Translations under genes and position numbers: made by a program
Notes under the pieces: generated by a model
The model's database searches: none
What the model was told of the DNA's origin: nothing
The model's input: the letters and a program-made list of their open reading frames with translations, nothing else
In this document: piece by piece, positions 27,588 through 36,645 of the stretch
How the letters are laid out: each line of letters begins with the position of its first letter
How positions within the stretch are numbered: the stretch's first letter is position 1
Source of the DNA: Kiritimatiellaceae bacterium
Lineage (GTDB): Bacteria; Verrucomicrobiota; Kiritimatiellia; Kiritimatiellales; Tichowtungiaceae
Length of the DNA: 64,000 nt
Assembly (NCBI GenBank): GCA_013141415.1
Contig: JABFQY010000003.1
Coordinates: forward strand, 175,729 to 239,728
Reading direction: 5' to 3'

Positions 27588-28780
27588 AGCTGGCTTTCGC
27601 GCATCATCTGGATTTAAAACAGTCTGCCGCACGGAAACCCGGTGCGGTCGGCATTCACAGCGCAGCGGAAAATATTGCCCTACACCTCAAGGCGGCTTCG
27701 GACGGTTTTGAAATGCTGGCGCCGCTGAAAAATATCTGTTCGCCTTCGGCGGCCGCGCGGATTCTGCTCTATCAGAAACTGACGCCAGAAAAATATTACG
27801 GCTGGGCCGAGCCGTCGCTGAGCCGCTCTTATGGGCGACAGCTTTCACGTAAAATGAAAAACAGTTCCGCACAGATTGTGCTTTGCACCGAGGTCAAGCA
27901 CGCCGCGTTTTTAAAAACCGATCGGCCTGTCGCCATCTGGACCGATTCGCTCTATGGCGGATTGTTCGATTATTACCAGACATTCACCGGTCTCTGCCGC
28001 CGAACTCAGGACGATCTCCGCGAAATGGATCGGGCTGCCGTCAAAAACTGTGCCTGTCTGATTTTCGCTTCCGACTGGGCGGCGCGGCGCGCCATGGAAC
28101 TTTATGGTGCATCAGCAGAACAGGTGAACGTGGTGCCATACGGCGCCAATCTGACTTCGGGCTTTTCCAAATCCGATGCGGAACAGCTCGTGGCCGGAAA
28201 AACTTTCGACGGGATCTGTCGGCTTCTTTTTACCGGCGTGGAATGGAAACGTAAAGGCGGTGATACGGCGGTCAAGGTCGCTGAATTTTTGAACGCGCAA
28301 GGCATCCGTACCGAGCTGACTTTTCTGGGAACGGATCCAGCGCGACATATGGAACATGTTCCGGACTTTGTAAAAAGCGCCGGCTTTCTTTCACTCTCTA
28401 AACCGGACGAACGGGCGAAGATGGAACGGCTTTATCGTGAGGCCCATTTTCTGATTCAGCCGTGCCGCGCCGAATGTTTCGGCCACATTTTTCCGGAAGC
28501 CAACAGCTTTGCCCTGCCCGCGATTGCTTCGAATACCGGCGGAATTCCAACGGCGGTGCATGAGGGAATCAATGGATACTGTGTAGAGGTCGAGAATGTG
28601 ACGGCTTATGCGGAGATCATCGGCCGGCTCTTTGACAACCCGGAAGCATACCGCATACTGGCACTGAAAGCCTTCGATGATTACAATTCCCGGCTGAGCT
28701 GGCAGCAGGCCGCGCGGAAAGTAGTGCTTCTTACCCAGAAATATTTATCTGACGTTAAAAAAGCGCAGGCAGAGCGGTAA
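27584..28780 (+). CDS. family 4 glycosyltransferase
   Basis: GT-B fold enzyme of 398 residues. The C-terminal Rossmann domain holds the family-4 pattern AECFGHIFPEA (E-x7-E, around 304-312) and ASNTGGIPTAV for the nucleotide sugar. The GTG start, with a GGAGG ribosome-binding site eight bases before it, overlaps the preceding stop as GTGA. The last five codons run through the 3' helix of the convergent rnpB gene. It completes the PPTase-GT2-GT4 operon; donor and acceptor are unknown. Confidence 0.85.
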   Translation: MKLAFAHHLDLKQSAARKPGAVGIHSAAENIALHLKAASDGFEMLAPLKNICSPSAAARILLYQKLTPEKYYGWAEPSLSRSYGRQLSRKMKNSSAQIVLCTEVKHAAFLKTDRPVAIWTDSLYGGLFDYYQTFTGLCRRTQDDLREMDRAAVKNCACLIFASDWAARRAMELYGASAEQVNVVPYGANLTSGFSKSDAEQLVAGKTFDGICRLLFTGVEWKRKGGDTAVKVAEFLNAQGIRTELTFLGTDPARHMEHVPDFVKSAGFLSLSKPDERAKMERLYREAHFLIQPCRAECFGHIFPEANSFALPAIASNTGGIPTAVHEGINGYCVEVENVTAYAEIIGRLFDNPEAYRILALKAFDDYNSRLSWQQAARKVVLLTQKYLSDVKKAQAER

Positions 28781-29122
28781 GCCGGATTCTGTTCTCCCGA
28801 AGGAGTCAGCCATTTATCTAATGCGATCAACCCGGAACTCAAGCGGAGCGGGCAGCTCCTTGTTCCCTATTTGATCTTGCTCCGGACGGGGTTTACCCTG
28901 CCTCCGCGGTTACCCTTGGAGCGGTGGGCTTTTACCCCACCATTTCACCCTTACCCTTCGATGCGCCGAAGCGCCCTCAGGGCGGTATAATTTCTGTGGC
29001 ACTTTCCATCCCCGGCGATCTCGCACCGGAGTTTCCGCGTTAACCACGGAACGTCCTGCCCTGCGGAGTCCGGACTTTCCTCCCCTTGGCGAACCAAAGA
29101 GCGGCCGATACACTCTGCCTGC
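28765..29122 (-). ncRNA. rnpB: RNase P RNA (class A)
   Basis: Catalytic RNA of ribonuclease P, which trims tRNA 5' leaders. On the minus strand the conserved GAGGAAAGTCCGGACTCC, GGAAAGTGCCACAGAAA, GGGTAAACCCC, AGATAAATGGCTG and ACAGAATCCGGCTTA blocks appear in the expected order. The ends are defined by a P1 pairing of GCAGGCAGAG (29113-29122) with CTCTGCCTGC (complement of 28765-28774). The 3' end overlaps the convergent glycosyltransferase stop codon. Apparent reading frames inside this region are not genes. Confidence 0.96.
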
Positions 29123-29166
29123 GGTGGAGAAAGGTACGCATCGGCACCCGCCATGGCGAGAAGTTT

Positions 29167-29207
29167 ATTCTGGAGTGCTCCGGCAACCGGAGTGCGACGG
29201 AGTTTTT
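29167..29207. repeat. second copy of the 41-bp ATTCTGGAGTGC repeat
   Basis: The first 20 bases are identical to 4525-4544, and a 12-base AGTGCGACGGAG block follows at the same spacing in both copies. This copy contains a perfect CTCCGG-CAA-CCGGAG hairpin and a T run, so it may work as a terminator. It lies between rnpB and the 3' end of the zinc-ribbon gene. Confidence 0.7.
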
Positions 29208-29212
29208 CGATT

Positions 29213-29917
29213 TTAGCGCTGGTTGATAAGCATGCGTCCGCAGAAGTTGCAGATGACCAGCTTATCCGGGTTGAGCGCGTCGTTGGTGACCTGCGGCGGA
29301 AGGCGCATGTGACAGCCGGAACAGTGATCCTTCTCAACCTGAACAACGGCGAAGTCGCCTTTGTTTTTGAAAAGCCGTTCGTATTTCAACAGCAGGGACG
29401 GAGTAACGGACGAGGTAATCCGTGCGCGGTCGGCCAGCAGTGCATTCAGGTCTTCCTGAACTTCCGCGAGGCGGTCTTCGAGCATTTCCTTTTCTTCGCT
29501 GACGCCGCCTTCTTCTTCTTTGAGTTCAGCTTCGCGGTCACTGATAATTTTTTTTGCCGATTCGACATGTTCCATCAGAACCATTTCGCGGTCTTCGAGA
29601 GCGGAAATATGTTTTTCGGCAGCGGCGATTTCCTGCAGGAAGGCACGATACTGATCGTTGGTCTTCGCCTCCATCTGCTGCTGTTTATACTTAAGAATCT
29701 TTTCGCTGTGCGTTCCGGCTTCGATCTCGAGCTGCTTCAGATCGGCGGTAACTTTCTTCAACGCTTCGCGGGCCTGATTGAGCTTGGTTTTGGCGCCTTC
29801 AAGCTGTTTTTCGATGTCGGCTTTACGGGCAGGAATGTCGCGGATTTCGCGTTGGAGTTTTGATATTTTGCGGTCTTTTTCCTGTAAAACCAGAAGTGCC
29901 TCGAGCGGATGCGCCAT
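29213..29917 (-). CDS. coiled-coil protein with C4 zinc ribbon (DUF164 type)
   Basis: A 234-residue protein. Residues ~5-175 form a long charged helix, heptad-rich and typical of an antiparallel coiled-coil hairpin. The end has CSGCHMRLPPQ and CNFCGRML, four cysteines of a zinc ribbon. This is the widespread DUF164/zf-RING_7 family (CT398-like), proposed to interact with nucleic acids or sigma-54; no firm function is known. The second ATG was chosen because it lies nine bases after GGAG; the ATG two codons earlier is possible. Confidence 0.85.
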   Translation of the reverse strand: MAHPLEALLVLQEKDRKISKLQREIRDIPARKADIEKQLEGAKTKLNQAREALKKVTADLKQLEIEAGTHSEKILKYKQQQMEAKTNDQYRAFLQEIAAAEKHISALEDREMVLMEHVESAKKIISDREAELKEEEGGVSEEKEMLEDRLAEVQEDLNALLADRARITSSVTPSLLLKYERLFKNKGDFAVVQVEKDHCSGCHMRLPPQVTNDALNPDKLVICNFCGRMLINQR

Positions 29918-30004
29918 AACCATGATCTCCTTTGCAACTCAACAGAACAAAATTGAGCGGCGAGGATACGGCGGCAAACCGGTTTCGACAACCGAAAATG
30001 CAGT

Positions 30005-30580
30005 TTAACTTCCGGGGTGAACCAGCGGCAGTCCCTGCCTGCAAAGCGGGCATTCGGCGGGCTCCCAGGTGACCGGCTCAATATCCAGCAGACTGACGGT
30101 CGGGAAGTCGAACTTAGCCTTTCCGCCGCTGCGGTTTACCAGTACGCCGACCGCTTCCACAATGCCGCCATTTTGCGCCACAATATCAATCGTTTCCTGA
30201 ACGCGGCCGCCGCGGGTAATGACGTCTTCCGCCACGAGAAACCGCTCGCCCTTTTCGATCTTAAAGCGGCGCATGGTCAGCATTTTTTCGGCGTTCTTTT
30301 CCGCAAAAATGAAACGGGTTCCAAGTGCGCGGGCCACTTCGTGCCCGACGGGAATCCCGCCAAGTGCCGGGGAAATCACGGTGTCAATTTTAAGTTCACC
30401 GAGAACCGATTTCATCTTTTCGACCAGCGCTCCGCAGACTTGCTCGGCAACACGCGGATATTGCAACAGCAGTGCACATTGGAAAAAGCGGTTGGAATGA
30501 AGTCCGGAGCGGAGTTCAAAGTGACCGTTCAGCAGAGCCTGAGTGTCCTCGAAGAGTTTGAGCAGATCGGTTTCCTTCAT
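30005..30580 (-). CDS. pyrE: orotate phosphoribosyltransferase
   Basis: Forms orotidine 5'-phosphate from orotate and PRPP in pyrimidine synthesis. The PRPP-binding motif FLVAEDVITRGGRVQETI (around 113-130), the early SGLHSNRFFQC and the DTVISPALGGIPVGHEVAR loop are standard. Length 191 fits the short class. A Cys-x2-Cys-like CPLCRQG near the C-terminus is typical of this subgroup. It is 19 bases after the receiver-domain gene, at the end of the riboflavin operon. Confidence 0.94.
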   Translation of the reverse strand: MKETDLLKLFEDTQALLNGHFELRSGLHSNRFFQCALLLQYPRVAEQVCGALVEKMKSVLGELKIDTVISPALGGIPVGHEVARALGTRFIFAEKNAEKMLTMRRFKIEKGERFLVAEDVITRGGRVQETIDIVAQNGGIVEAVGVLVNRSGGKAKFDFPTVSLLDIEPVTWEPAECPLCRQGLPLVHPGS

Positions 30581-30599
30581 AATTTTTCCTGTAAATTAA

Positions 30600-30971
30600 T
30601 TAACTGAGCAGTTCCTTGACCGCTTGACGGAGAGCCGCGGTATCAAACGGTTTTTCAAACACACGGGCGGCCCCGAGTTTTTTGGCCAGATCCAGATAAT
30701 GCCCGGCACGAACCCGTCCGCCGCCTGACATAATAATCACTTTGATATCCGGCAGTTTGCGGCGGATGGCCATTACGAGTTCAATACCGTCACAGTCGGG
30801 CATGATGACATCGCTGATGATCAGATCGAACTTTTGTTTTTCCAGCAGTGCCTGCGCTTCCAGCCCGTTCGGAGCCTCGGCAAATTCATACAGTTCACTG
30901 CCCAGAATAACGCCTACCATCTTGCGAATCGCCTCTTCGTCGTCAACCAGCAGAATTCTTTTTCGATCCAT
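30600..30971 (-). CDS. stand-alone response regulator receiver domain
   Basis: CheY-like protein of 123 residues with no output domain. The acidic pair in LLVDDEEA, the phosphoacceptor Asp54 in LIISDVIMPD, the conserved Ser in VIIMSGGG and Lys in VFEKPFD are all present. A Gly/Arg segment (GGGRVRAGHYL) extends the loop after the switch serine, as in a PVC-common subgroup. It lies 12 bases after ribE and 19 before pyrE, so it is in the riboflavin operon with no kinase alongside. The partner is unknown. Confidence 0.92.
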   Translation of the reverse strand: MDRKRILLVDDEEAIRKMVGVILGSELYEFAEAPNGLEAQALLEKQKFDLIISDVIMPDCDGIELVMAIRRKLPDIKVIIMSGGGRVRAGHYLDLAKKLGAARVFEKPFDTAALRQAVKELLS

Positions 30972-30983
30972 AAAGGGTTCCTG

Positions 30984-31613
30984 TTATTTGTTCTGAAAAT
31001 TTATGCGGTAATCCTGTCCGCCGCCAAACTCGAGAATGCGCTGAACGTGCTTACCGAGAATATCCGCTTCCAAATTCACTTTCGTACCCGGTTTGAACTC
31101 CGACATATCCGTTTCTTCCATCGTGTGCGGAATGATATGAACGACAAACGCGTCGTCCTTCAGCTCCGCAACCGTCAGAGAAATTCCGTCCAGCGCAATT
31201 GAACCTTTATACACCATCAACATGAGCTGACTTCGGTCGCACTCGATTTCAAATTTCCAATCTCGATCAACCCGGTCAACCCGCCGCACCCGGCCGGTAC
31301 CGTCCACATGGCCGGTCACAATATGTCCGCCAAGCGTATCGCCCAGTGCCAAAGCGCGCTCCAGATTCACAATCGATCCGGGCTTTTTTTCGCCAAGATT
31401 TGTTTTATCAAATGTCTCCGTCAGCACATCGAAACAAAAATTTTCGCCTTCAATCGCGGCAACAGTCAGACAGGCTCCGTTTACAGCGATACTGTCGCCC
31501 AGACGGATCGGCGCATCAAACGGACGGTTCGGCTTGAGCGTAATCCGCCCTGCCGCGCCGTGCATCTTCACGTCAACAATCATCCCAAGCCGCTGAATAA
31601 TTCCTGTGAACAT
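30984..31613 (-). CDS. ribE: riboflavin synthase alpha chain
   Basis: Dismutates two 6,7-dimethyl-8-ribityllumazine molecules to riboflavin. The two lumazine-binding repeats start at MFTGIIQ and at LGGHIVTGHVDG (around residue 95), as expected for the 209-residue enzyme. I start at the ATG giving MFTGII, which has an AGGGAG ribosome-binding site and overlaps the ribD stop as TAATG; the longer open frame is ribD sequence in another phase. Confidence 0.95.
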   Translation of the reverse strand: MFTGIIQRLGMIVDVKMHGAAGRITLKPNRPFDAPIRLGDSIAVNGACLTVAAIEGENFCFDVLTETFDKTNLGEKKPGSIVNLERALALGDTLGGHIVTGHVDGTGRVRRVDRVDRDWKFEIECDRSQLMLMVYKGSIALDGISLTVAELKDDAFVVHIIPHTMEETDMSEFKPGTKVNLEADILGKHVQRILEFGGGQDYRINFQNK

Positions 31614-32617
31614 TATTTCTCCCTGACCGGTAAGGCCCGTATGAAAGCATCTTTTCCGCATTTTTCCAAGGCTTGGAAATGTAAAAGCGGCATTTTCTCC
31701 AACGGCCAGCCTTTTTTTCCAATCATCGGTATTCCATCACCGCCGAGCAGCGACGGAGCAATGAAGAATGCAAATTCATCCACCAATCCGGCGCGCACCA
31801 GCGATCCGGCCAGCTCTCCGCCGCCTTCGCACAGCACATGCATCACGCCGCGTTTTCCGAGGTCGCGCAAAATTTTCGCAAGCGAACCGTTCATCACCAG
31901 CGTCCGCTCCGCCGCTTCGTCTGTCAGCACCTTGGCGTTAGCCTGAAGCGTTGAGCCAACGATCACCCGCCACGGCGCGCGGCCTTTCGCCGGACGCGGA
32001 AGCAGCAACGGATCGTCTGCCCGGACGGTTCCGGCACCGACCATGATTGCATCTGCCGTGCGGCGTAACTCCTGAACCTTCGCCCGTGCCTGCGGGCCGG
32101 TAATCCATTTTGATTTTCCGGAAGCATCGGCAATCCGTCCGTCAAGGGTTGACGCCAGCTTGAGCGTCACATACGGCATACCGGTCAGAATCAGTTTGGC
32201 AAACGGCGCAATCAGAGCCTCGGCTTCGGCGCGGCAAACACCGGTGATTACTTCGACTCCGGCGCGGCGCAGAATCCGGATACCCCGCCCCGCATGAACC
32301 GGGTTCGGATCTTTTGCCCCGATTACCACGCGGCGAATACCGCGAGCCAGAATCAAGTCGGTACACGGCGGTGTGCGTCCCTGCGTCGAACACGGCTCCA
32401 ATGTAACGTAAAGAACTGAAGATTTCAGATTGCGGACTGCCGATTGGAGGCAGTTGACTTCGGCATGCGGGCCGCCAGCCTTTTTATGAAACCCTTCGGT
32501 AATGATTTTCCCCTCCTGAACCAGCACCGCGCCGACGGGCGGATTGGGCCGCGTCAGCCCTTCCCCGCGCCGTGCCAGCGCGAGCGCCCGCTGCATGAAT
32601 GGTTCATGAGGACTCAT
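31613..32617 (-). CDS. ribD: bifunctional pyrimidine deaminase/reductase RibD
   Basis: Carries out the second and third steps of riboflavin synthesis. The deaminase domain has zinc ligands in HAEVNCLQ and PCSTQGRTPPC (first 90 residues). The reductase domain follows from about 150, with TLKLASTLDGRIAD and LCEGGGELAGSL. The 334 residues are slightly shorter than E. coli RibD. It overlaps nusB upstream (ATGA) and ribE downstream (TAATG). Confidence 0.95.
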   Translation of the reverse strand: MSPHEPFMQRALALARRGEGLTRPNPPVGAVLVQEGKIITEGFHKKAGGPHAEVNCLQSAVRNLKSSVLYVTLEPCSTQGRTPPCTDLILARGIRRVVIGAKDPNPVHAGRGIRILRRAGVEVITGVCRAEAEALIAPFAKLILTGMPYVTLKLASTLDGRIADASGKSKWITGPQARAKVQELRRTADAIMVGAGTVRADDPLLLPRPAKGRAPWRVIVGSTLQANAKVLTDEAAERTLVMNGSLAKILRDLGKRGVMHVLCEGGGELAGSLVRAGLVDEFAFFIAPSLLGGDGIPMIGKKGWPLEKMPLLHFQALEKCGKDAFIRALPVREK

Positions 32618-33060
32618 TGCGGCATATTTGTGCGTGAAGGCCGGCCCAGTTCTTTCTGTATCCGGTCGAGCACGCCGTTCACAAAGCGGCCGGAATCTTT
32701 TCCGCTGTACGCTTTGGCAATTTCGACGGCTTCATTGATGGAAACCACCGGCGGAATATCGGTGCGAAAGAGCATTTCATAAGTCGCCACGCGCAAGACG
32801 ACCCGGTCGAGAACGCCGAGACGGTCAACATCCCAGTTCTGCGTGTATTTTGAAATCGTCCGGTCAATTTCACGCTGTTTTTCAATCACACCGCGCACCA
32901 CTTCATTGACATACGTCCGGTCGCGTTCCGAAGGTTTCTTCTCCTCATCATCCCAAAAATCAAGCAAAGCCTGATCCAGTTCATTCGGGTTGAATTCCGT
33001 CTGAAACAGAAACTGCATGGCCCATTCGCGCGCCTGACGGCGACCGGTTACTTTAGTCAT
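32614..33060 (-). CDS. nusB: transcription antitermination factor NusB
   Basis: All-helical RNA-binding protein that joins NusE (S10) at boxA in rRNA antitermination. REWAMQFLFQTEFN at the start, the FVNGVLDRI end motif and the length of 148 match the family. It sits in the common ribH-nusB order and overlaps both neighbours by four bases, so it shares control by the FMN riboswitch. Confidence 0.93.
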   Translation of the reverse strand: MTKVTGRRQAREWAMQFLFQTEFNPNELDQALLDFWDDEEKKPSERDRTYVNEVVRGVIEKQREIDRTISKYTQNWDVDRLGVLDRVVLRVATYEMLFRTDIPPVVSINEAVEIAKAYSGKDSGRFVNGVLDRIQKELGRPSRTNMPQ

Positions 33061-33536
33061 TTAGATCCTTTTATCATTTTCAAAACATTGGCCGTTTCTA
33101 TGGCGGCTTCGGCGGCGTACCAGCCGCGACTCGTCCGGCTACGGGTGCAGCGCGCCACCGCCTGCTCCCAGTTGCGCGTACCGACAATTTCATTAATCAC
33201 CGGAACGCCGTGTTCGCGGGCGATATCGAGCAATGCAATACCGGTTGAGTCGCCAATCATCTGTGCGTGCGGCGTTTCGCCTTCCACCACCACACCCAGC
33301 GCAATCAGCGCGTCATATTTTCCGCTTTTCGCCAGCTCGTTCATCACCACCGGAATTTCGTACGCGCCCGGCACTTGAAAAATTCCGATGTCAGATTTTT
33401 TCGCACCATTTTCTTCGAGACACTGAATAGCATCGTCGGCCAGTTGCTGTGTCAGCTCCGAGTTAAACCGGCTGACGACGATGGCAAACCGCAGTCCGCT
33501 CGCATCCAGTTCTTTTTTTAAAATTCCTTTGGCCAT
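33057..33536 (-). CDS. ribH: 6,7-dimethyl-8-ribityllumazine synthase
   Basis: Condenses the ribityl-pyrimidine with dihydroxybutanone phosphate; family members form 60-mer shells or pentamers. FAIVVSRFN, VPGAYEIPV, ALGVVVEGETPHAQMI and the late LMD-equivalent region are recognisable in 159 residues. Overlaps nusB by four bases; ribBA ends 10 bases upstream. Confidence 0.95.
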   Translation of the reverse strand: MAKGILKKELDASGLRFAIVVSRFNSELTQQLADDAIQCLEENGAKKSDIGIFQVPGAYEIPVVMNELAKSGKYDALIALGVVVEGETPHAQMIGDSTGIALLDIAREHGVPVINEIVGTRNWEQAVARCTRSRTSRGWYAAEAAIETANVLKMIKGSK

Positions 33537-33546
33537 TGTTTCAACC

Positions 33547-34755
33547 TCAGAGCATGTGTTTCATTTTGTCGCGCTTGGTGTCGAGATAGCGCGCGTTGTG
33601 CGGTGTTGAAGGAAGCACAATCGGCACCCGTTCGACAATCTCAATACCGTATTTATCCAGTCCTTCGATTTTGGCCGGATTATTCGTCAGCAACAGGATG
33701 GTTGTCATTTTGAGGTCTTCGAGAATCTGTGCGCCGATTCCGTAGTCGCGCAGATCGGCGGCAAAGCCGAGCTCCACGTTGGCTTCGACGGTGTCCATGC
33801 CTTGATCCTGCAATTCGTACGCGTGAATTTTTTTGGTCAGCCCGATGCCGCGGCCTTCCTGCCGCATGTAAACCAGCGCGCCGTAGCCGTAGTCGCTGAT
33901 CATCTGCATGGAAAGCTGAAGCTGTGAACCGCAGTCGCAGCGGGCCGATCCGAACACATCGCCGGTCAGGCACTCGCTGTGAACCCGCACCAGCGGATTC
34001 GGCTTCTCCGCCGTCGGACCGCCGATGAACAGCGCCAAATGGTCTTTATCATCCACAAAGGAACTGTAGATGCGCAGATTGAAGTCGCCCCACTCTGTCG
34101 GCATTTTCACCTGCCGCTCCATGCGAATGAGACTTTCGTTGACGTAGCGGTATTTGGCAATTTCAGCCACCGAGGTGAACTTAAGACCATGTTTCTTCGC
34201 AAATTTCACCAGATCCGGCAGTCGCGCCATTTCGCCGTCGTCGCGCATCACTTCACAAATCACCCCGCCCGCTTTGAGGCCGGCCATGCGCGTCAGGTCA
34301 ACGGCGGCTTCGGTATGCCCGGCCCGTTTGAGTACGCCGCCGTCGACCGCCATCAGCGGAAACAGATGTCCGGGCGTTACCAGATCGTCGGCGGTCGAAG
34401 TTTCGCTCATCAGAATCTGCACCGTCAGCGCGCGGTCAGCGGCGCTAATGCCGGTGCTGATACCATGACGAGCATCGACAGACTCCATGAACGCAGTTTT
34501 GTATTTATCGCCATGATGCTCCGGCACCATGCGGGCCAGACCCAGCCGCGTCAGGCGATCCTCCTCAATCGAGATGCAAACCAGGCCGCGGGCGTGCGTC
34601 GCCATAAAATTAATCTGATCCGGCGTGCAGAATTCCGCGGCACAAATGATGTCCCCCTCGTTTTCGCGGTTTTCGTCGTCCGTCACCACAATCATTTCAC
34701 CGCGCCGCAAGGCATCCAGCACTTCATCCATCGGATCGAATAACTTCTCGCTCAT
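33547..34755 (-). CDS. ribBA: bifunctional DHBP synthase / GTP cyclohydrolase II
   Basis: Makes both precursors of riboflavin. The N-terminal half (1-205) is 3,4-dihydroxy-2-butanone 4-phosphate synthase with [11 protein letters not shown] and [11 protein letters not shown]. The C-terminal half is GTP cyclohydrolase II with zinc ligands in [17 protein letters not shown] and RQEGRGIGL. Length 402 is standard. First gene of the operon behind an FMN riboswitch and terminator. Confidence 0.96.
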   Translation of the reverse strand: MSEKLFDPMDEVLDALRRGEMIVVTDDENRENEGDIICAAEFCTPDQINFMATHARGLVCISIEEDRLTRLGLARMVPEHHGDKYKTAFMESVDARHGISTGISAADRALTVQILMSETSTADDLVTPGHLFPLMAVDGGVLKRAGHTEAAVDLTRMAGLKAGGVICEVMRDDGEMARLPDLVKFAKKHGLKFTSVAEIAKYRYVNESLIRMERQVKMPTEWGDFNLRIYSSFVDDKDHLALFIGGPTAEKPNPLVRVHSECLTGDVFGSARCDCGSQLQLSMQMISDYGYGALVYMRQEGRGIGLTKKIHAYELQDQGMDTVEANVELGFAADLRDYGIGAQILEDLKMTTILLLTNNPAKIEGLDKYGIEIVERVPIVLPSTPHNARYLDTKRDKMKHML

Positions 34756-34776
34756 AATCAGCCGTCCTTAAAATGC

Positions 34777-34806
34777 AAAAACCCTGAAGACATACGTCAT
34801 TCAGGG
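34777..34806 (-). terminator. riboswitch-linked intrinsic terminator
   Basis: On the minus strand CCCTGAATGAC pairs with GTCTTCAGGG around a GTAT loop, leaving one bulged T, and is followed by TTTTT. It lies between the FMN aptamer and ribBA, 22 bases before the start codon, as expected for the expression platform that stops transcription when FMN is bound. Confidence 0.85.
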
Positions 34807-34830
34807 CAGAAAGGTTTTCGCATCCGTTTA

Positions 34831-34970
34831 TCTTCTTTCATCCAGACTGTACTGTCGGTCGCAGAATCTCACTGCATCTGCCCCGCAACTGCGGGGCTCG
34901 CGGACTTTATCATCCTTCGATCAAACTCAGGATAAACCGCCGGTCGGGAATTTCACCCTGCCCTGAAGAT
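34831..34970 (-). promoter_or_regulatory. FMN riboswitch (RFN element)
   Basis: Conserved RFN blocks appear in order on the minus strand: ATCTTCAGGGCAGGGTGAAA, ACCGGCGGT, AGTCCGCGAGC, GTGAGATTCTG, CCGACAGT and AGTCTGGATGAAAGAAGAT. The first and last blocks pair as helix P1. It controls ribBA and the genes behind it by attenuation. Confidence 0.96.
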
Positions 34971-35001
34971 GGCGAGGATTATTGTCATTTAGAGTATGCG
35001 T

Positions 35002-36585
35002 TCAAGAACATTCTGCCTGCCGGAGCGGAATGGTTCCATCAATACGGGTTCCGGCGTCTGGACAGCTCCGGATGCACAGCTCTCCGCCAAGTGCTTCGAT
35101 CCGCTCGCGCATTCCAAGCAGACCGAAGGAAGTCGGTTTTTTTTCTACGTCAGACGCCATACCGCACCCGTTGTCGGCAATTGAAAAACGAAGAGCCTCT
35201 CCATCGGCAACCAGATTAATTTCGACATGGGAAGCATAGGCATAGCGCGAAACATTGGTGAGAGACTCCTGCACGACACGAAAGACGGCAGTTTTAATTT
35301 CATCGGTCAGTTTTTCATCCGGGGCGTTTAAATAGAGTTCGCACTCCACTCGATTGCATTGTTTCCAATCGCTCACCATATCATCAAGGGCATCTTCCAG
35401 TCCCATATCGTCCAGTGCGCCGGGGCGCAACCAGTGACAAAGCGAATGCACACTTTGAATTCCTTCACTCAACATCCGTTGCATGCCGCCCATACGGTCT
35501 TTCACCTCACCCGCACAGGAACATTCATTTTGCACCATCGAAAGATCAATCTTAAGCGCCGTAAGCGTCTGACCGATATCGTCATGCAGTTCACACGCCA
35601 CCCGTCTGCGCTCTTCTTCGCGAATCATCTCAAGGCGCCGCGCCATCTGGCGATAGCGCACTGCACCCGCCTCAACCGCCGCCTCGGCCTGCCTTCGACC
35701 AGCAACCATACTGCTCAGAAACAGGCCGGAACAAATCACCACGGCGAGAAACATCTGAAGCGACACCAGATGTTCCGTTCGTGTCTGGCTGGCAAAACTG
35801 AATATGCCGTGTCCTTGCATGGTATTCCAGATGGCAATCACTGAGAATACCAGCAATACGGTGACTACGCCGCGCGGAGAAAATCGGAATGCCAGCCAGG
35901 CGAGCAACGGGAAGACCATGTAATTGCGCAGCAAGGGTGTTTCCGCAGTAGTAAAGGATCCGAATGTCAGCCATGCGAACACCGACAGCGTTAACCCGAT
36001 CAGAACCGCCTCAACAACCCGGCGCGGTGAAGCGAACGAAAACAAGCCCTTTTTCAAAACCCAACTGACGATGAACGGCGTTACCAGCATCATGCCCAGT
36101 CCGTCAGCCGCCCACCAGATTGCCCAGCTGTGAACAAATGAACTGTGGAAGGCTACTGCAGGAACCGCCGCGCCCAGCAATGCAGTGACACCATTGCACA
36201 GGATTGCCACGAGCAGCAGCACCAGACTGTCCAGCGTGCGCTCAAACGTGACTGCCGGTTTGCATAAGCCGGTCAGCACCCATGCACCAAGAACTGCCTC
36301 GGCAATATTGACCAGAGCAAAGCCAAAACTGACCGGCAGAGAGTTTCCCCCACCCCAGTTTCCTGCGGCATTGGTAATGAAAATGACTGCAAGCAGTTTG
36401 CCCCATTGGCGCTTTGGCTGGAGCAGTAGAACTGCCAGCGCCACCCCGCTGGCAGGCCAGACGGAAGCAATTCCTTCAGGCCGTGCCACGAGCAAAAGTC
36501 CAAAGCGGACAGCGATCCAGTACGCCAGTGCGACACCGGCCAGCATCCATGCTTCAGAACGTAAAACTGAAATGCTCTTTTTCAA
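35002..36585 (-). CDS. MASE1-domain sensor histidine kinase (NarX/DegS type)
   Basis: The N-terminal ~290 residues form about eight membrane helices with the MASE1 signature (AYWIAVRFGLLL, SVWPASGVALAVLLL). A linker helix leads to a HisKA_3 dimerisation domain with the phosphorylated His in CELHDDIGQTLTALK, then an HATPase with VVQESLTNVSRYA (N box), ADNGCGM and SFGLLGMRER. I start at TTG (36585), preceded by AAGGGGTG; another TTG at 36630 has no ribosome-binding site. No partner NarL-type regulator is adjacent. The signal is unknown. Confidence 0.88.
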   Translation of the reverse strand: MKKSISVLRSEAWMLAGVALAYWIAVRFGLLLVARPEGIASVWPASGVALAVLLLQPKRQWGKLLAVIFITNAAGNWGGGNSLPVSFGFALVNIAEAVLGAWVLTGLCKPAVTFERTLDSLVLLLVAILCNGVTALLGAAVPAVAFHSSFVHSWAIWWAADGLGMMLVTPFIVSWVLKKGLFSFASPRRVVEAVLIGLTLSVFAWLTFGSFTTAETPLLRNYMVFPLLAWLAFRFSPRGVVTVLLVFSVIAIWNTMQGHGIFSFASQTRTEHLVSLQMFLAVVICSGLFLSSMVAGRRQAEAAVEAGAVRYRQMARRLEMIREEERRRVACELHDDIGQTLTALKIDLSMVQNECSCAGEVKDRMGGMQRMLSEGIQSVHSLCHWLRPGALDDMGLEDALDDMVSDWKQCNRVECELYLNAPDEKLTDEIKTAVFRVVQESLTNVSRYAYASHVEINLVADGEALRFSIADNGCGMASDVEKKPTSFGLLGMRERIEALGGELCIRSCPDAGTRIDGTIPLRQAECS

Positions 36586-36645
36586 TAAATCACCCCTTGT
36601 TGGGGCAAGCTTTATTCCAGTCGCCGGCAAAAGCCAAGGCAGATT

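Noticed and set aside
28951..29346. Open frames across 28.9-29.3 kb
   Set aside because: The region is the RNase P RNA gene with all conserved blocks; no protein homology is apparent.
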